Origin: Atrina japonica
Lineage: Eukaryota > Mollusca > Bivalvia > Pterioida > Pinnidae
Assembly: GCA_030159075.1 (NCBI GenBank)
Contig: BROG01000072.1
Coordinates: forward strand, 702,001 to 766,000
Reading direction: 5' to 3'
Length of the DNA: 64,000 nucleotides
How positions within the stretch are numbered: position 1 is the stretch's first letter; the number at the start of each line of letters is the position of its first letter. A program made the translations under genes and the position numbers. Under the pieces are notes generated by a model. That model made no database searches and was not told the origin of the DNA. It worked only from the letters and a program-made list of their open reading frames with translations. Positions 9,200-21,065 of this stretch are shown piece by piece.

Positions 9200-9765
9200 C
9201 AAGAGAAATAAAACAAAAACTACCCTTCAGTTACCTTTCAAATCAATTGTTAACATACATGTATTATGTACTAAAGCAAAGAATTATATTAATATTAATT
9301 CATCACTAATGCATTGAAATGTTTATATGACTCTACTGGATTCACTACAAGTGTGTATGTCAATATTTTACATTTCTACCAAACTACATGATAGAAATCT
9401 AAAAGTCCTAGTTTTTAAGAAATTAAGTACATTTTGTATTTCATTTTTATAATACTCTTGGACACTAGCTATATTATTCAACATGAAATAAAAGAAATTA
9501 ATATTCATAATGATACTAAATTGGCTAAGGTTACTTAATTACATAGAGTTTGTCAAAGTCATAAGCCTGTACTAAGACAACGTCTACAGTTTTTGTAAAA
9601 GTTGTCACATAGCCATGTATAAGTTTGATAACTGCATATGCAAAATAATAAAATAAAAGTTGAGCTCATCAAAAACTAAAATGACAGGTTAACATCTATT
9701 ATACAAAAATCCTTTGTATACAAAAATGGAAATCGCAGATATAAATATTTAGTGTTAGGTCATGG
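9200..9765. other. AT-rich stretch without recognised feature
   Basis: No coding frame, RNA gene or repeat structure that I can support. Confidence 0.5.
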
Positions 9766-9769
9766 GAAC

Positions 9770-10560
9770 TTTATTTTGTGAAGGAACACTCTGATTCCAA
9801 TAAAAAGTACACTGAAAACAATATCATCAAGATGCTGGGGTTGCTGGTTGACAATATATTCGTGGTTTTTGCGGGAAAAGTTTTCCAACAGATTGTCGGC
9901 ATTCCAATGGGTACCAATTGTGCACCTCTTTTAGCTGACATCTTTTTGTATTCATATGAAGCGGAATTTATACAGTTTCTTACCTTGATTTACTCCTGTC
10001 GATTGGAAAGGATGGTCAACTTCACACCTCCCTTTATGACAAACGCGACGATTTCAATTTCCATAGTAGTAATATTCCATCTTCTCCTGCCTATGGCGTT
10101 TTCATTTCACAACTTATACGTTATGACAGGGCATGCTCTTCTTATGAATGTTTTATTCTGAGAGCGAAACGACTCGCCAATAAACTACTTACACAAGGTT
10201 ACGTTGTTGAGCGCTTTAAACCGTCGTTTAAGAAATTTTATGGTCGATACGGGGATCTTGTTAAACATTATGAAGTCCCCCCTCTTAATAATATAAGATA
10301 GTATTCTGGGGCACGGCCACAGATAGTGACTCCCTTTCGCCGATCGTGTTTTTCACCGAACTTGACCTCTTCACCAAACTTGACCTTTTCACCGACTTTG
10401 ACCCTTTCATCGTGCTAGAAAGGTTTCCATGGAACATTTGCGACGAGTGTGGCATGCCAGCAGAGGACGCTGACTCCTTTCGGACACCTGGTCCTATCCC
10501 GTTTGGGATTCGCAATTGTTCTTCATGTTGAGACCATTGAATATCTAATTCGTCGTGTTC
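9770..10560 (+). mobile_element. Penelope-like RT fragment, subfamily 2, with 3' tail
   Basis: The frame from 9778 carries RT motif blocks including Gly-Ile-Pro-Met-Gly-Thr-Asn-Cys-Ala-Pro. A deletion removes the catalytic Asp-Asp region. The frame then shifts and continues through an Asp-Lys-Arg-Asp-Asp block and a Lys-Phe-Tyr-Gly-Arg-Tyr block to a stop at about 10302. The 3' tail that follows (10303-10560) is related to, but distinct from, the tail of the copy at 12745-14400. RT identity is firm; assignment to Penelope-like elements rests on motif order and is less sure. A dead copy. Confidence 0.7.
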
Positions 10561-11085
10561 TAATGGACTTGAGCTTCGATTATTAATTGGTACATCTTAA
10601 TTTTTACTTGAGTACCTAGTAAATTTGTTTCGGGCGCCGACATTATAGCAAAACCTCTCCCAAACTACACTGAGGTGAGCTGAAAGTAACGAAATTTATT
10701 AAATGACTCACCTTAGTATTTTGTTTTTATTGTTTTCTTTTTCAGAAGCAGGTGACACTTGTAAAAAGTCAACAAGTGGCAAAGGAAATATGAAAATAAT
10801 TGAAACGGAAAAAACATTTGTTTTGCTTTTTTAATTTTGTTTTGACCGAAAATCAATTGTAAACTTTTTTAATTCAATTTATTACCCGGTATATCATTAT
10901 CATCAATGCTTTATCGTTTTTGTTTAGTTGATTAGGTGTTGTTTGGCATATATGAATGTAAATATTATCATTGATTATTTAGCTGATTAAGCACTAGTAT
11001 TGTCTGTCGATGCATGTGGTTAAATTATATTTTATATACACCTAGTTTATGATATCAATACCATAATGGATTCAGACCCTACAGA
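10561..11085. other. AT-rich stretch without recognised feature
   Basis: Only a short remnant resembling the end of repeat G (GAGGTGAGCTGAAA, near 10670) is seen. Confidence 0.45.
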
Positions 11086-11087
11086 CA

Positions 11088-11172
11088 GCGTGGTCGGTTG
11101 CAGAGCGCTAGATCTTTAACACATAGGCCCCTGGTTCGATCCATTGATCGTACCAGATTTTCAGAGGTGAAT
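11088..11172 (+). repeat. tRNA-derived SINE head
   Basis: A tRNA-like A box around GTGGTCGGTTGCAG and a perfect B box GGTTCGATCC (about 11133-11142) lie about 35 bases apart. No acceptor-stem pairing is evident, so this is a SINE or tRNA pseudogene rather than a functional tRNA. Confidence 0.5.
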
Positions 11173-11429
11173 GTCCCTTAATACCCTTCACTCTATGAAT
11201 ATATAGAGGTTAAAATGTTCCAAGTTGTTCAGTTCGATTCCTTCGTTAGGCTCTATACAAGTTTAGAAATATTTTTAACAACGTTGAAAATACGGACCAC
11301 TGCAGGAGGACACAAAATAGAGTCTAACCATCTTTCTAAGGTAATTAAGTACCGAATAGAATTCAGCAGTGAATAGTAAATTGGCGGGAAAACACGAACA
11401 GCGCAAAATCGACTATTAAACAAGACGTG

Positions 11430-11620
11430 TATCATCTATCACATCCCTTTGAATTAAAGCTATCACTTCGAGTACAAATTCCACACGGCCACTTCACTTC
11501 CACTTTTTTTGTTTTTTTTCTGTTCCTCTTTTCCTTTTGAGTCTTGTCCCGTTTTGTTGATTTTCCTCTTTTTACATGAAGTACAAGGCATGAAGTTGCT
11601 CTGCTGACATTTATATTTGA
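11430..11620 (+). repeat. dispersed repeat shared with 17910-18010
   Basis: Shares TCGAGTACAA, TTCCACACGGCC and CCTCTTTTCCTTTTGA blocks with 17910-18005. It lies directly before the hammerhead-bearing repeat. Confidence 0.5.
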
Positions 11621-11689
11621 TATCATCATTCAAATTCTACACTTTTCAGAAGTTAAGATATTCATTTTACATTGGATACAGTTAAACGG

Positions 11690-11862
11690 ATTTAGCAACA
11701 CATAAAGATTTATTATTTGGCGTTGTATGATACTTTATTTTTATATCGGATTATACATTTACATTAAATTCGACCTCAGAGCTCAACTGATGAAATCTTA
11801 TTGATAGAAACGATCGTCTTGAGCATTTGTTTTGACCTCATTTGTAAAACTATAGAAAACCG
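11690..11862 (+). repeat. retrozyme-like repeat monomer
   Basis: Shares TTGGCGTTGTATGATAC and the hammerhead segment with the monomers at 15050-15260 and 55925-56850. It encodes no protein. The organisation fits metazoan retrozymes, small non-coding elements that carry hammerhead ribozymes. Confidence 0.6.
11781..11824 (+). ncRNA. type I hammerhead ribozyme motif, intact core
   Basis: Read 5' to 3': stem I GCTCAA (11781-11786), core CTGATGA (11787-11793), stem II ATC/GAT with a 5-base loop, core GAAA (11807-11810), stem III ACG/CGT with a 2-base loop, cleavage-site C at 11818, then TTGAGC (11819-11824) closing stem I with six perfect pairs. All conserved core positions are present. The weak points are an A-A mismatch at the base of stem II and a very short stem III. 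The sequence ACGATCGT is self-complementary, so stem III could form between two molecules, as known for short-stem hammerheads. Cleavage is predicted after C11818. Confidence 0.75.
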
Positions 11863-11867
11863 TAGTG

Positions 11868-12110
11868 GCTCTGCGGTAGTGTACGATTCGCAACCTGAGG
11901 GTCCCGGGGACGACCTCCGCGGAGGCTTCTGGCTTTTCCCGTCCTTCTTATGAGACAGTTAAGTCCGAGGTCACGTGTCACACTAGGTGTTGGCACGTTA
12001 AAGAACCCCCTCTGCTCAAGGGCCGTAAGTGCCGAGCATGGGCCAAAATTTGAAGCCGTTCACCGGCATTTGGTAACGTCTCCATATGAGTGAAAAATTC
12101 GTGATTGGTA
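11868..12110 (+). repeat. SINE with bivalve-type central domain
   Basis: A tRNA-like head (GTGGCTCTGCGGTAGTG, then GGGTCCCGGGG) is followed by the conserved core with GAGGTCACGTGTCAC, TTGGCACGTTAAAGAACCCC and GCCGAGCATGGGCC. The core matches the one at 59600-59810 and resembles 30270-30450. The minus-strand frame at 12016-12333 is a shadow. Confidence 0.75.
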
Positions 12111-12740
12111 TTGTTAATAATACCAGTATTTCTAATACTAGTCCACTTACATTAGACACAATGGTTGACAGTTCTTGACTTGTTTCAGATGATCTTTCCA
12201 CAGCACATACATCCAAACCATTTGCATTCAAATGTCTATAATTTTTCATATTTGCAGATTGCAATATTACATGCTTTAATAAATTTGCAATACATGTATT
12301 TGTTTTGGTAACAGAAGAATTAAAAATCTTCACACACCTTGCATTAAGAAATCAACTCGTGTTATTTAAATATATTATCTAACTTAAGGATGACTCCCCC
12401 TGTATGATTTCAGACTTCAATCTCTTGTGGGAAACATATTTAAGTTACGATTTATTACTTATTACTAGTAAATTTGCCATATTGCAAACGTTTTCCTGTT
12501 TACTTTCTGTTCTCATTCTTGTTTGCTTTCTGGTAGCTTCATGTTTTAAAATATTTTTCTCCCGTAAATACTCTTTTAGGAGTATCACAATACAGTTGTT
12601 GAATGGTAATTATCTTGAAGTTTGACAAAATCAGATTGTTCTCTTGTGATCAACACGATCAAAGTTTTAAACATGTTTCTCCACTTAATCCTGAGTTTAT
12701 TGTCTTCATGTAGGTCTGATTTAAAAAAACGTTTGTTGCA
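12111..12740. other. no recognised feature
   Basis: AT-rich sequence with short open frames only. It may include decayed 5' sequence of the RT element that follows. Confidence 0.4.
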
Positions 12741-12744
12741 TTAA

Positions 12745-14400
12745 TGTCCATATTGTTGTTACTTTAAACTGATCTTTTTTTTAATCCAAGTTTTGAAAAA
12801 AGGCTGAACATTCCTATGACATGACCAATATGTACTGGTACCAGCAGACAAAGCCTCAAATAATATAGTTTTTATTTGTAAGGCACATTACTTTAATTGT
12901 TTATTAGAAGAACTTGGGTTTAATACGAATTCTGGAAATCCTACATACACACGTAGCTCACTTTCAAAGGACGAGATCCTTTAAAATCACGTGTCCGTAT
13001 TACGCTCATTTGATATACCTACAACGGATACCGATTTCGAGCTACCACATTTATACTGGATACCTAAACTTCATAAAACCCCATATAAGCAAAGATACAT
13101 AGCAGGATCCAGCAAATGTTCTACCAAACCTTTATCTTTACTCCTTACCAAGATATTGACAGCCATTAAGGAGAAACTTCAACAATACTGTACAGTTGCT
13201 TATTCCAGAAGCGGTGTAAATCAGATGTGGATACTTAAAAATTCTAAACAGCTTTTAGAAAATTTTGAAGGCACACAATTTTTCTCGAATTCACTGTATC
13301 AAAACTTATCACTTCTCTACTCTTTACACTACTATTCCACATAAAAAATTAAAAGAAAGACTTTTCAGCATCATAGACAACTGCTTTTTCACTAAAGGTT
13401 GTACCCCGAAAATTTAAATATCTAGTGATTGGCTATCAGGATACTTATTTCGTCAAACACCACTCTGATTCTACACATAAATATACTGAAGTTGATATAA
13501 AAAAACATGCTGGAATTTCTAATAGACAATATATTTGTAATGTTCGGAGACGTGGTCTTTCAACAAACTGTCGGCATTCCTATGGGAACCAATTGTGCTC
13601 CTTCATTGGCCGACCTGTTCCTTTATTCATACGAAGCAGACTTCATTCAGAAACTGCTGAATCAAAAGAAGAAAAAGTTAGCGATGTCCTTTAATTTGAC
13701 ATTTAGATATATCGACGACGTTTTGATTAATAATGACAATTTTTATACATATGTCAATGCGATATATTCCAGCGAACTAGAAATTAAAGATACAACAGAA
13801 TCAAACACACACGCTTCATACTTAGACATTTTACTTAATATAAACACAGACGGGAAATTAACAACTAAGCTATACGATAAACGCGACGATTTCGGCTTTC
13901 CCATCGTAAATTTTCCACATTTAAGTAGTAATATCCCTCAGTCACCCGCATATGGAGTTTATATTTCACTAATGATCCGATATGCCAAGGCGTGCACAAC
14001 ATATGAAGATTTCATATACAGAGGTAAACTACTCACTGACAAATTATTGACACAGTGATATCGAAAACCGCGTTTAATGTCAACGTTCCGCAAATTTTAC
14101 GGTCGGTATAATAGTCTTGTTTGCGACTACTCTGTTTCACTAAGTGAAATGTTGAGTTGCCTTTTCGTTGGCGGTTGTTGAGACGTCTGTACCAATTGTG
14201 ACGAGGATACACTCCTCACTTGTTTCATTGGACTTGACTGTGGACTCACGGCGGGTGTGACCGGTCGACAGGGGATGCTTACTCCTCCATGGCACCTGAT
14301 CCCACCTCTTGTTTCCAGAGGTCCGTGTTTGTCCATTTTTACCGGATTTGTATCTATGTCCTGGACATTCTATTGATTTATACTTTGGTATCTGAAATTT
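12745..14400 (+). mobile_element. Penelope-like RT element, subfamily 1, longest copy, with 3' tail
   Basis: The RT starts at about 12835 (Pro-Ala-Asp-Lys-Ala block) and continues through Tyr-Trp-Ile-Pro-Lys-Leu-His-Lys (about 13045), two or more frame changes near 13290-13500, then Gly-Ile-Pro-Met-Gly-Thr-Asn-Cys-Ala-Pro (about 13570) and the catalytic Phe-Arg-Tyr-Ile-Asp-Asp (about 13705). An Asp-Lys-Arg-Asp-Asp block (about 13880) and a Lys-Phe-Tyr-Gly-Arg-Tyr block after an in-frame TGA (14056-14058) close the gene. The frame 13507-14058 alone gives 183 codons. From about 14165 the 3' tail repeat seen elsewhere as solo copies follows, including the ACCTCT/AGAGGT hairpin. No GIY-YIG nuclease is visible. 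The element is dead, but its structure shows where the solo tails come from. Confidence 0.75.
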
Positions 14401-14629
14401 TTATATTCTATTACATTTGTAAGACCTTTCTTAATTATTTGTTTTCGTTCAAAGTTTTTAAAGACTCATTTTCAGATGAACTTTCGAGGTGTTCTAAGAT
14501 ATCCTTGTCTAGAAGAAGATATTCCATATCGTTAACGTTACTTTTGTTGTACATAACATCCAAAATTTTCTACTTTCTACTTTTCTTCAGTTTATAAATA
14601 CAGTAGCGCAACCAGCTATGTAACGAATT

Positions 14630-14757
14630 TCCCCAGGCCACTGACGGACTAATTAAAAGTTTGTCCTTTTTCCCCCACGCCACTGACGGACTAATTAAAA
14701 GTTTGTCCTTTTCCCCCCACGCCACTGACGGACTAATTAAAAGTTTGTCCTTTTTCC
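14630..14757 (+). repeat. tandem repeat, 42-bp unit, three copies
   Basis: Three near-identical copies of a unit beginning CCACTGACGGACTAATTAAA and ending in a pyrimidine run. A larger duplication follows: 14760-14830 resembles 14870-14950 (TTCAACATTAAG, TATGTTTTTCTCG). Confidence 0.85.
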
Positions 14758-15049
14758 TTCCTTGCTTTACCTTCAGCTTCTGTCCGGATAGGCTCAACTT
14801 CAACATTAAGCATGTTTTTCTCGCTGAACACATAAACCACCGACTGATTAGTTAGTTTTTAATTTTTCCTTCATTGCTTGTGCTCTTTTCCTTCAGTTTC
14901 TTTCCTGATAGACTCGGTTTCAACATTAAGTATGTTTTTCTCGTTGCACACATCAATTTGAAGATGGCATTTTATTGTTCAGAAGATGGACTCTGAAAAA
15001 ACAGATTTCTATGTTGATAATCCTCAAAAGTAACAACTTTGTTGCATTC

Positions 15050-15260
15050 GTAGACAGATTTTGGCTGTACATTTAGATATATTATTTGGCCTTGTCTGAT
15101 ACCACTTTCTCTTTAGAAAAACAATTTAAGATTGTAGCTCAATTGATGAAGTCTAATTGACAAAAACGATCGTCTTGAGCATTACAACTTTGGTATTATG
15201 TTAATGATATTTGTAAAAGATAGTGGTTTCTAAGTATTGTCTCTGTTAAAAGGCAAAGTG
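15050..15260 (+). repeat. retrozyme-like monomer with mutated hammerhead
   Basis: At 15137-15180 the hammerhead outline is kept: GCTCAA/TTGAGC, stem II GTC/GAC, and ACGATCGTC. The core is TTGATGA instead of CTGATGA, and AAAA replaces GAAA. Both changes should abolish cleavage. Stem II differs from the 11781 copy by a compensated pair. Confidence 0.65.
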
Positions 15261-16220
15261 TGGTTCAAATATAACCTACACAGTTTTTAGTGTTTTCAAA
15301 ACTTTTCTTAGATATTTTATATCTTCATTTTCCGCTGTCTGTTGTTCTGTTTCTGGGTTGGTATATATTAGATATTTTAGCAAAGTAGTAATATTAACCG
15401 GTAAATGCAATTCATACCGAACTTGTGAGTCTATTTTCCTTAACTGATTTTCATCTTATCAACATCTTATCTATAACTGAACATTGCAAGTTCATCTTCA
15501 CTTGATAATTCACCACAACCGTGATCTACTCTTGAACCATCTACATTTACTTCGTTTTCTTTACTTGATCAACAAAATGTGCTGCATAAACTAAAATTTG
15601 TTTTTGGAAAGAAGTACTGTATATCCGGATATTTTCTTTGCCGTTTAATTTTCGTAACTCCCCCCCCCCACCCCGCCCTTAGAAGAGAGGGCGAATTTAA
15701 AGGAAAGCCAAATTGTCAAGCACGTACATTGTGTGACAATGATAAATGAGGGCTTATTTAAGATGGGAGTTAATATATTTTCTATCTTAAAAAAGGCAAA
15801 AATAACAAGGGGTGAAAATGTCCGAGTATACAGTAGTTGTTTAGTTAGCATAGTTCTTTAAAATTATTTTCAAACACATATAATTTAAAATACAAAATTA
15901 TGAATCAACTCAAATCTAAAAATCTGTGAAAATTCAATTCTATAATTCATCGTTTAATACAGGTATATTTACTGTAAAAGACATGCTTGATAGTTTTGAA
16001 AATATATATATATATTCATATGAAACATAAGTTGAAATTTTCAATATCCATGTCTCATTTCCAACTTTTTGGTTGATTAAAAATCTTCGTAACTAAATTC
16101 CCGATTATAAAATATAATTTTGGAAAAAAGGACCAAATAAACCAAAATTTCTTTAAATAATTTGCAAAGATAAGAGATAATCAAATTCAATATACAATCT
16201 TTTCTTAATAATCTAGAATT
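15261..16220. other. no recognised feature
   Basis: A poly-C tract at 15660-15675 and a short (AT)n run at about 16005 are the only notable items. Confidence 0.45.
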
Positions 16221-16224
16221 TAAA

Positions 16225-16930
16225 GTGGAAGCTGAAATAAAATGGCAGAACCTATTGAATTTGGATGACATTTTTTATTGGAAAGGATTACATGACAATG
16301 CAGATACCAAAGAATTAGTCGAAAGAAGGTTCATGAGACAATATACATATCAGGTGAAAATTGGACACATGGACATCTGCAAATCAAGAGATGGGATCAG
16401 GTATCATGGATTAAACGTCCCTTGGCGATTGAACACCCTCCGTGAGTCGACAGTTTAATTCAACTGAAATAATTGAGGAGTAAATCCTCGTCATAATCGA
16501 TAAAGAGGATTCAGCAACTCCCTATCGGACAGGTAATTTGATACTTAATGAATCATTGTGGCTGCAAACAAAGTCATACCGACCGTAAAATTTAACGCGA
16601 TAAATGATATCCTTTTTTATAATTCATTAAGTAGTTTGCTTCTTTACATGAAATGTTTATATGTTGAACACGCTCTGTTTAGCACTGGCACCGACTAAAA
16701 GAGATATTACTACTTTTAAAAATGTGGGAAGTTGACAGTAGGAAAGTCAAAATCATCATCGTTTGTCGTACAGCTTTGTTTCTGTCTGTAGAAAGTAAAA
16801 AGTCCAAGTAAGACTTTTAATTTAGGTAATGTCTTTAATTTCTAGTTTATCAGGATATAACGCATTCACATGCTTATAAAAATTATCATTATTACTTCGA
16901 CGGAAGTTTCCATATTTTAATGAATATAAA
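16225..16930 (-). mobile_element. degenerate Penelope-like RT fragment with tail
   Basis: On the minus strand the tail (16345-16460) joins a highly diverged RT 3' part (16460-16930) collinear with 13730-14160. It has many stops. It shows that tail and RT travel together. Confidence 0.55.
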
Positions 16931-17385
16931 CAGTAAAGAGAGAACCAAATATGTAACGTCTGTTTCCATAATTTCCGGAATTACGTATCATATGCAAAAT
17001 ATGATATACCATAGAATTGAAAGTTCACAGAGTAATGTTTTTGGTTTCATTGTTAAATAAACTCAGTCAATATCCATCATTAAAGCAATAATTCTTTTTA
17101 AAATATAGCAATTGACATTATGGACAAAACCAAATTGATCACCATGACATAATTTTACTTTTTATAATGGTTTGTCTAAAAGTACATTCCTTGCATGCTG
17201 CATATATGCCCAAGGTTGTAACAAAGTGTCATGGATCTTAATCAAACAGAATGAGGATGTAATCTAAATGCTGAATTCTACTTCCCTTATTTTTATATTT
17301 TTAACAACAATTCGTTTATTCGACTGTTTTATTTTTACAAGATTTTCTATATATCAATCGTGAATCTATTTTACAATTTCCTGTA
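16931..17385. other. no recognised feature
   Basis: AT-rich, with short open frames only. Confidence 0.4.
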
Positions 17386-17574
17386 TTTCCTTTGTATGTC
17401 AGAGAAACTTAACTATTATTTTAATTACTCGATTTCATATCTTCTCTGCACCTGCTATTCATTATACCAATATCAGCGACATCAAAAGTTGATAAATTAT
17501 CACCTTTCTCGGTTTTCAATCCAGTATCCTAGATATGCATATAACCCACTCCTTATTCATTTATACTGGTACTT

Positions 17575-17723
<149 letters not shown>

Positions 17724-18219
17724 GTGGTAGTTTTTTGAGAAATAATCCCTAATCTCTATCTATTAAGTATTCCTTGTTATATACTGTGATAATTATTTCA
17801 AAGATAGTCCTCTAACTTTTATCTGATATTGGTTTAAATTTGACGGTAGATGGTGCGTAATGCGCTGATCTCACTGTTAACTCTCCCAAAGGTTTGTCCA
17901 TGTTCATTGTATCATCTCGAGTACAAGAATTCCATACGGCCAATTCACTTCCCCTTTCTTCAGTTTATTCCTCTTCGCATTTTCCTTTGATCCTTGTTTC
18001 TTTCGTATGTCTCAGAAACGTAATGATTATTTTTAATTATAACATTTAATATCTTATGCGCACCTGCTTATCATTATACCAGTTTCTGCGACATGAATAG
18101 TTGATAAAATTATCACATTTCTCGGTTTATCAATCCAGCATTCTAAATATGGATCTGGGATTGTACATATATTCCACTCCTTGTTCATTCAACTTTTATG
18201 GCTGTCTATATACAATCAA

Positions 18220-18325
18220 CCTATTACAAGTATCTAAGTGGTAGCGATCAAGCTGTTACAAGTACTGTGGTGGTAGCGATCAAGCTATTACAAATACTTT
18301 AGTGAGCGATCAAGCTATTACAATT
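18220..18325 (+). repeat. tandem repeat, about 32-bp unit, 3-4 copies
   Basis: Units contain GCGATCAAGCTATTACAA and differ by small deletions. Confidence 0.7.
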
Positions 18326-18362
18326 ACTGTACATTATATAGCGTACATGTAACTATCCAACA

Positions 18363-18450
18363 GATCCCATCTCTGGATTTCCAGTGGTCCGTGTATATGC
18401 ATCCTGGACATCCTAAAGATTATACAACCAGATCAGAAATCGGTCGTCAG
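18363..18450 (+). repeat. RT-element tail, partial copy
   Basis: Matches the hairpin part of the tail (ATCCCATCTCTGGATTTCC, GGTCCGTG, CCTGGACATCCT). It is truncated on both sides. Confidence 0.6.
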
Positions 18451-18482
18451 CAAGTGCTCATTCAATCTATAATGATTATAAT

Positions 18483-18664
<182 letters not shown>

Positions 18665-18917
18665 ACAATTTTTATTCTTCAGTTTCCTGAATCATTTTTT
18701 GATGTTATGTGTTGTTATTTCAAAGATAATCCCTAATCTTTATCAATCATTTATAGTCCTCTAACTTTTATCTGATATTGGTTTAAATTTGACGGTAAAT
18801 GGTGCGTGATGCCCTAATCTCACTTCTAACTTTCCCAAAGGTTTGTTCATTATTGACTGTAATGGTTCATTGTATTGGGAACCCTTCCTTAAGGTTAATA
18901 TTTTTGCAACTGTACTT

Positions 18918-18998
18918 AAGCGGATATATTAGCTCAGTTGGGAGAACATAAGATGATCTTGAACATGAAGGGTCCCGGTTCTATATCTGATATTTCCG
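18918..18998 (+). repeat. tRNA-derived SINE head or tRNA pseudogene
   Basis: A perfect A box TAGCTCAGTTGG lies after GCGGATATAT. A B-box-like GGTTCTATATC follows about 40 bases later. The acceptor arm does not pair convincingly, so this is not called a functional tRNA. Confidence 0.55.
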
Positions 18999-19129
18999 AG
19001 TTTTGGTCCGCACAGCTATATGTACAGATAGAGGCTAAGTGGTTCTAGACTGTGCAGTTCGATTCCTTCATCGGAATGTACAAGTGCAGTGGTACTTAAA
19101 AACCATTGGAAATAAAAACTACTGAATGA

Positions 19130-19737
19130 TACACACACAGTGGACATATCGTTATGTCTCATAGGGACGAGAGGCAATGATACACACACAGTGGACATAT
19201 TGTTATGTCTCACAGGGACGAGAGGCTTTGATACACACACAGTGGACATATCTTTATGTCTCATAGGGACGAGAGGCAATAATACACAGTGGACATATCG
19301 TTATGTCTCGCAGGGACGAGAGGCAATGATACACACACAGTGGACATATCGTTGTGTCTCACAGGGACGAGAGGCAATGACACACACAGTGACATATAGT
19401 TATATCCAACAGTGACGAGAGGCAATGATACATACATATTGACATATCATTATGCCTCACAGGGACGAGAGGCAATGATACACACACAGTGGACATATCG
19501 TTATGCCTCACAGGGACGAGAGGCAATAATACACACACAGTGGACATATCGTTATGCCTCACAGGGACGAGAGGCAATGATACACACACAGTGGACATAT
19601 CGTTATGCCTCACAGGGACGAGAGGCAATGATACACACACAGTGGACATATCGTTATGCCTCACAGGGACGAGAGGCAATGATACACACACAGTGGACAT
19701 ATTGTTATGCCTTACAGGAACGAGAGGCAATGGCTTT
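19130..19737 (+). repeat. 51-bp minisatellite, 12 copies
   Basis: The unit contains GATACACACACAGTGGACAT and CACAGGGACGAGAGGCAA. Copies 6 and 7 are the most diverged; the last five are nearly identical. The unit length is a multiple of three and lacks stops, so it is open in several frames on both strands. The predicted 17-residue repeat proteins are by-products unless expression is shown. Confidence 0.95.
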
Positions 19738-19739
19738 AA

Positions 19740-20540
19740 ATAGTCAAACCACTCGTTAGATCATTGAAGCTAGAACAAGACTGAATTAAAGTATTTGTAC
19801 TTTTTTTATTTGAACAAATAATAATAGAAATGAGTTCAGTAGATTTTCATGTAGATGTACGCATACTAGATCACTGAATTCAATTCAGGATCTTGCTTTG
19901 ATATTTTTAAAAATACAAACATTTATTTCAATAATACATTTATTGGTCAGTTAAATATTGATACACATATATATTTACAAATAAAAAACTTATATATACA
20001 TATCGGATGACTAGAATGAAACGAAAGCATGCTATTTGTAACTACATAGAAGTGAGTATTTGATGAAGATAATACCCGTGCGAAAATTCCGTATAAAATT
20101 GATCTACTATGAAATCTTCACAAACAACTTGTCGATGTTATAACTGTCAATCGTAATATCCATGACGTTTTGGGTTTACTTTTGTACACTGATACTTCAC
20201 AAAACTCGCGAAAAAGGTCAGGAACTAAGCATCTTATTGTCTATTCTTAAAAAAATCAAAATTAAAATTTTTGCTATGCGTATGAAGAAGAGTAGTACTG
20301 CAGTGAAACCTGGCTGTAATTAAGAAGCGAAGAGGAACGACGGAATTCCTGTCATGTTTGTCTGCCAAAACCAAAGTATCCTGGGAAGAAATGCAGTATG
20401 TTTTCTAAACATTTTAAGTTATTGTCGCGCGCTCTTTTAGTATTTGACAGACAGTGTAATTAAAAAATACGGATCATTTCAATTGCATAATAATTACTGA
20501 CAAAGTAGTTCACGCTTTTTATCTCCTGAAAAACATCATA
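19740..20540. other. no recognised feature
   Basis: AT-rich sequence without a supported gene or repeat. Confidence 0.4.
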
Positions 20541-20549
20541 CATTGTTCG

Positions 20550-20700
20550 GATGTGACCGGTCAACAGGGGATGCGTATGTCTCCATGACACCTGATCCCA
20601 CATCTAGATTTCAAGAGGTCCGTGTTTGTCCAATATTCACCAGATTTGTATGATTCCTGGACGCCCTGAAGATTTATACTTTGACACCTAAATTTTCTAA
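20550..20700 (+). repeat. RT-element tail, solo copy
   Basis: Starts with GTGACCGGTCAACAGGGGAT and runs through the hairpin (TCTAGATTTCAAGAGG, partly decayed) to TTTATACTTTG. Confidence 0.75.
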
Positions 20701-20869
20701 ATTATCCATGGCGTAATTTTAATACTCTTTGTAAAAAAAATTCTCATATCGCTCTTGAGCGTAGACAGGTTTTCGAAATCGATATCGAAATGTTGATATA
20801 TTCAATATACTTCAATTGTGTTTAAGGCGTAATTGAAGAAGTACCAATGGATTATCGAAAATCAAAAGT

Positions 20870-21065
20870 CCATTTGTAATACGACAAATTTGATATACAA
20901 ATGGTCTCAACATGAAGAACAGTTGCGAATCCCAAACAGGATGGGACCAGGTGTCCAGAAGGAGTCTGCGTATCCTGTTACCTTGCCACACCCGTCGCAA
21001 ATGTTACATGGAAACCTCTCGAGTTTGGAGAAAAGGTCAAACTCGATGAAAATACTAAATTTCAA
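20870..21065 (-). repeat. RT-element tail, subfamily 2, solo copy
   Basis: The reverse complement of 20895-21060 matches the tail after the RT fragment at 9770-10310, sharing TTGCGAATCCCAAAC (as read on the plus strand), GGACCAGGTGTCC and GCAAATGTT. Confidence 0.7.

Noticed and set aside
18918..18998. Functional tRNA gene
   Set aside because: The A box is perfect, but the B box is degenerate and acceptor-stem pairing is absent; treated as a SINE head. The same reasoning applies to 11088 and 46275.
19130..19737. CRISPR-like array
   Set aside because: The whole 51-bp unit repeats with no unique spacers, and the genome is eukaryotic.
19016..19759. Several open frames of 80-120 codons on both strands
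   Set aside because: They follow from the 51-bp minisatellite, which lacks stops; not called as genes.
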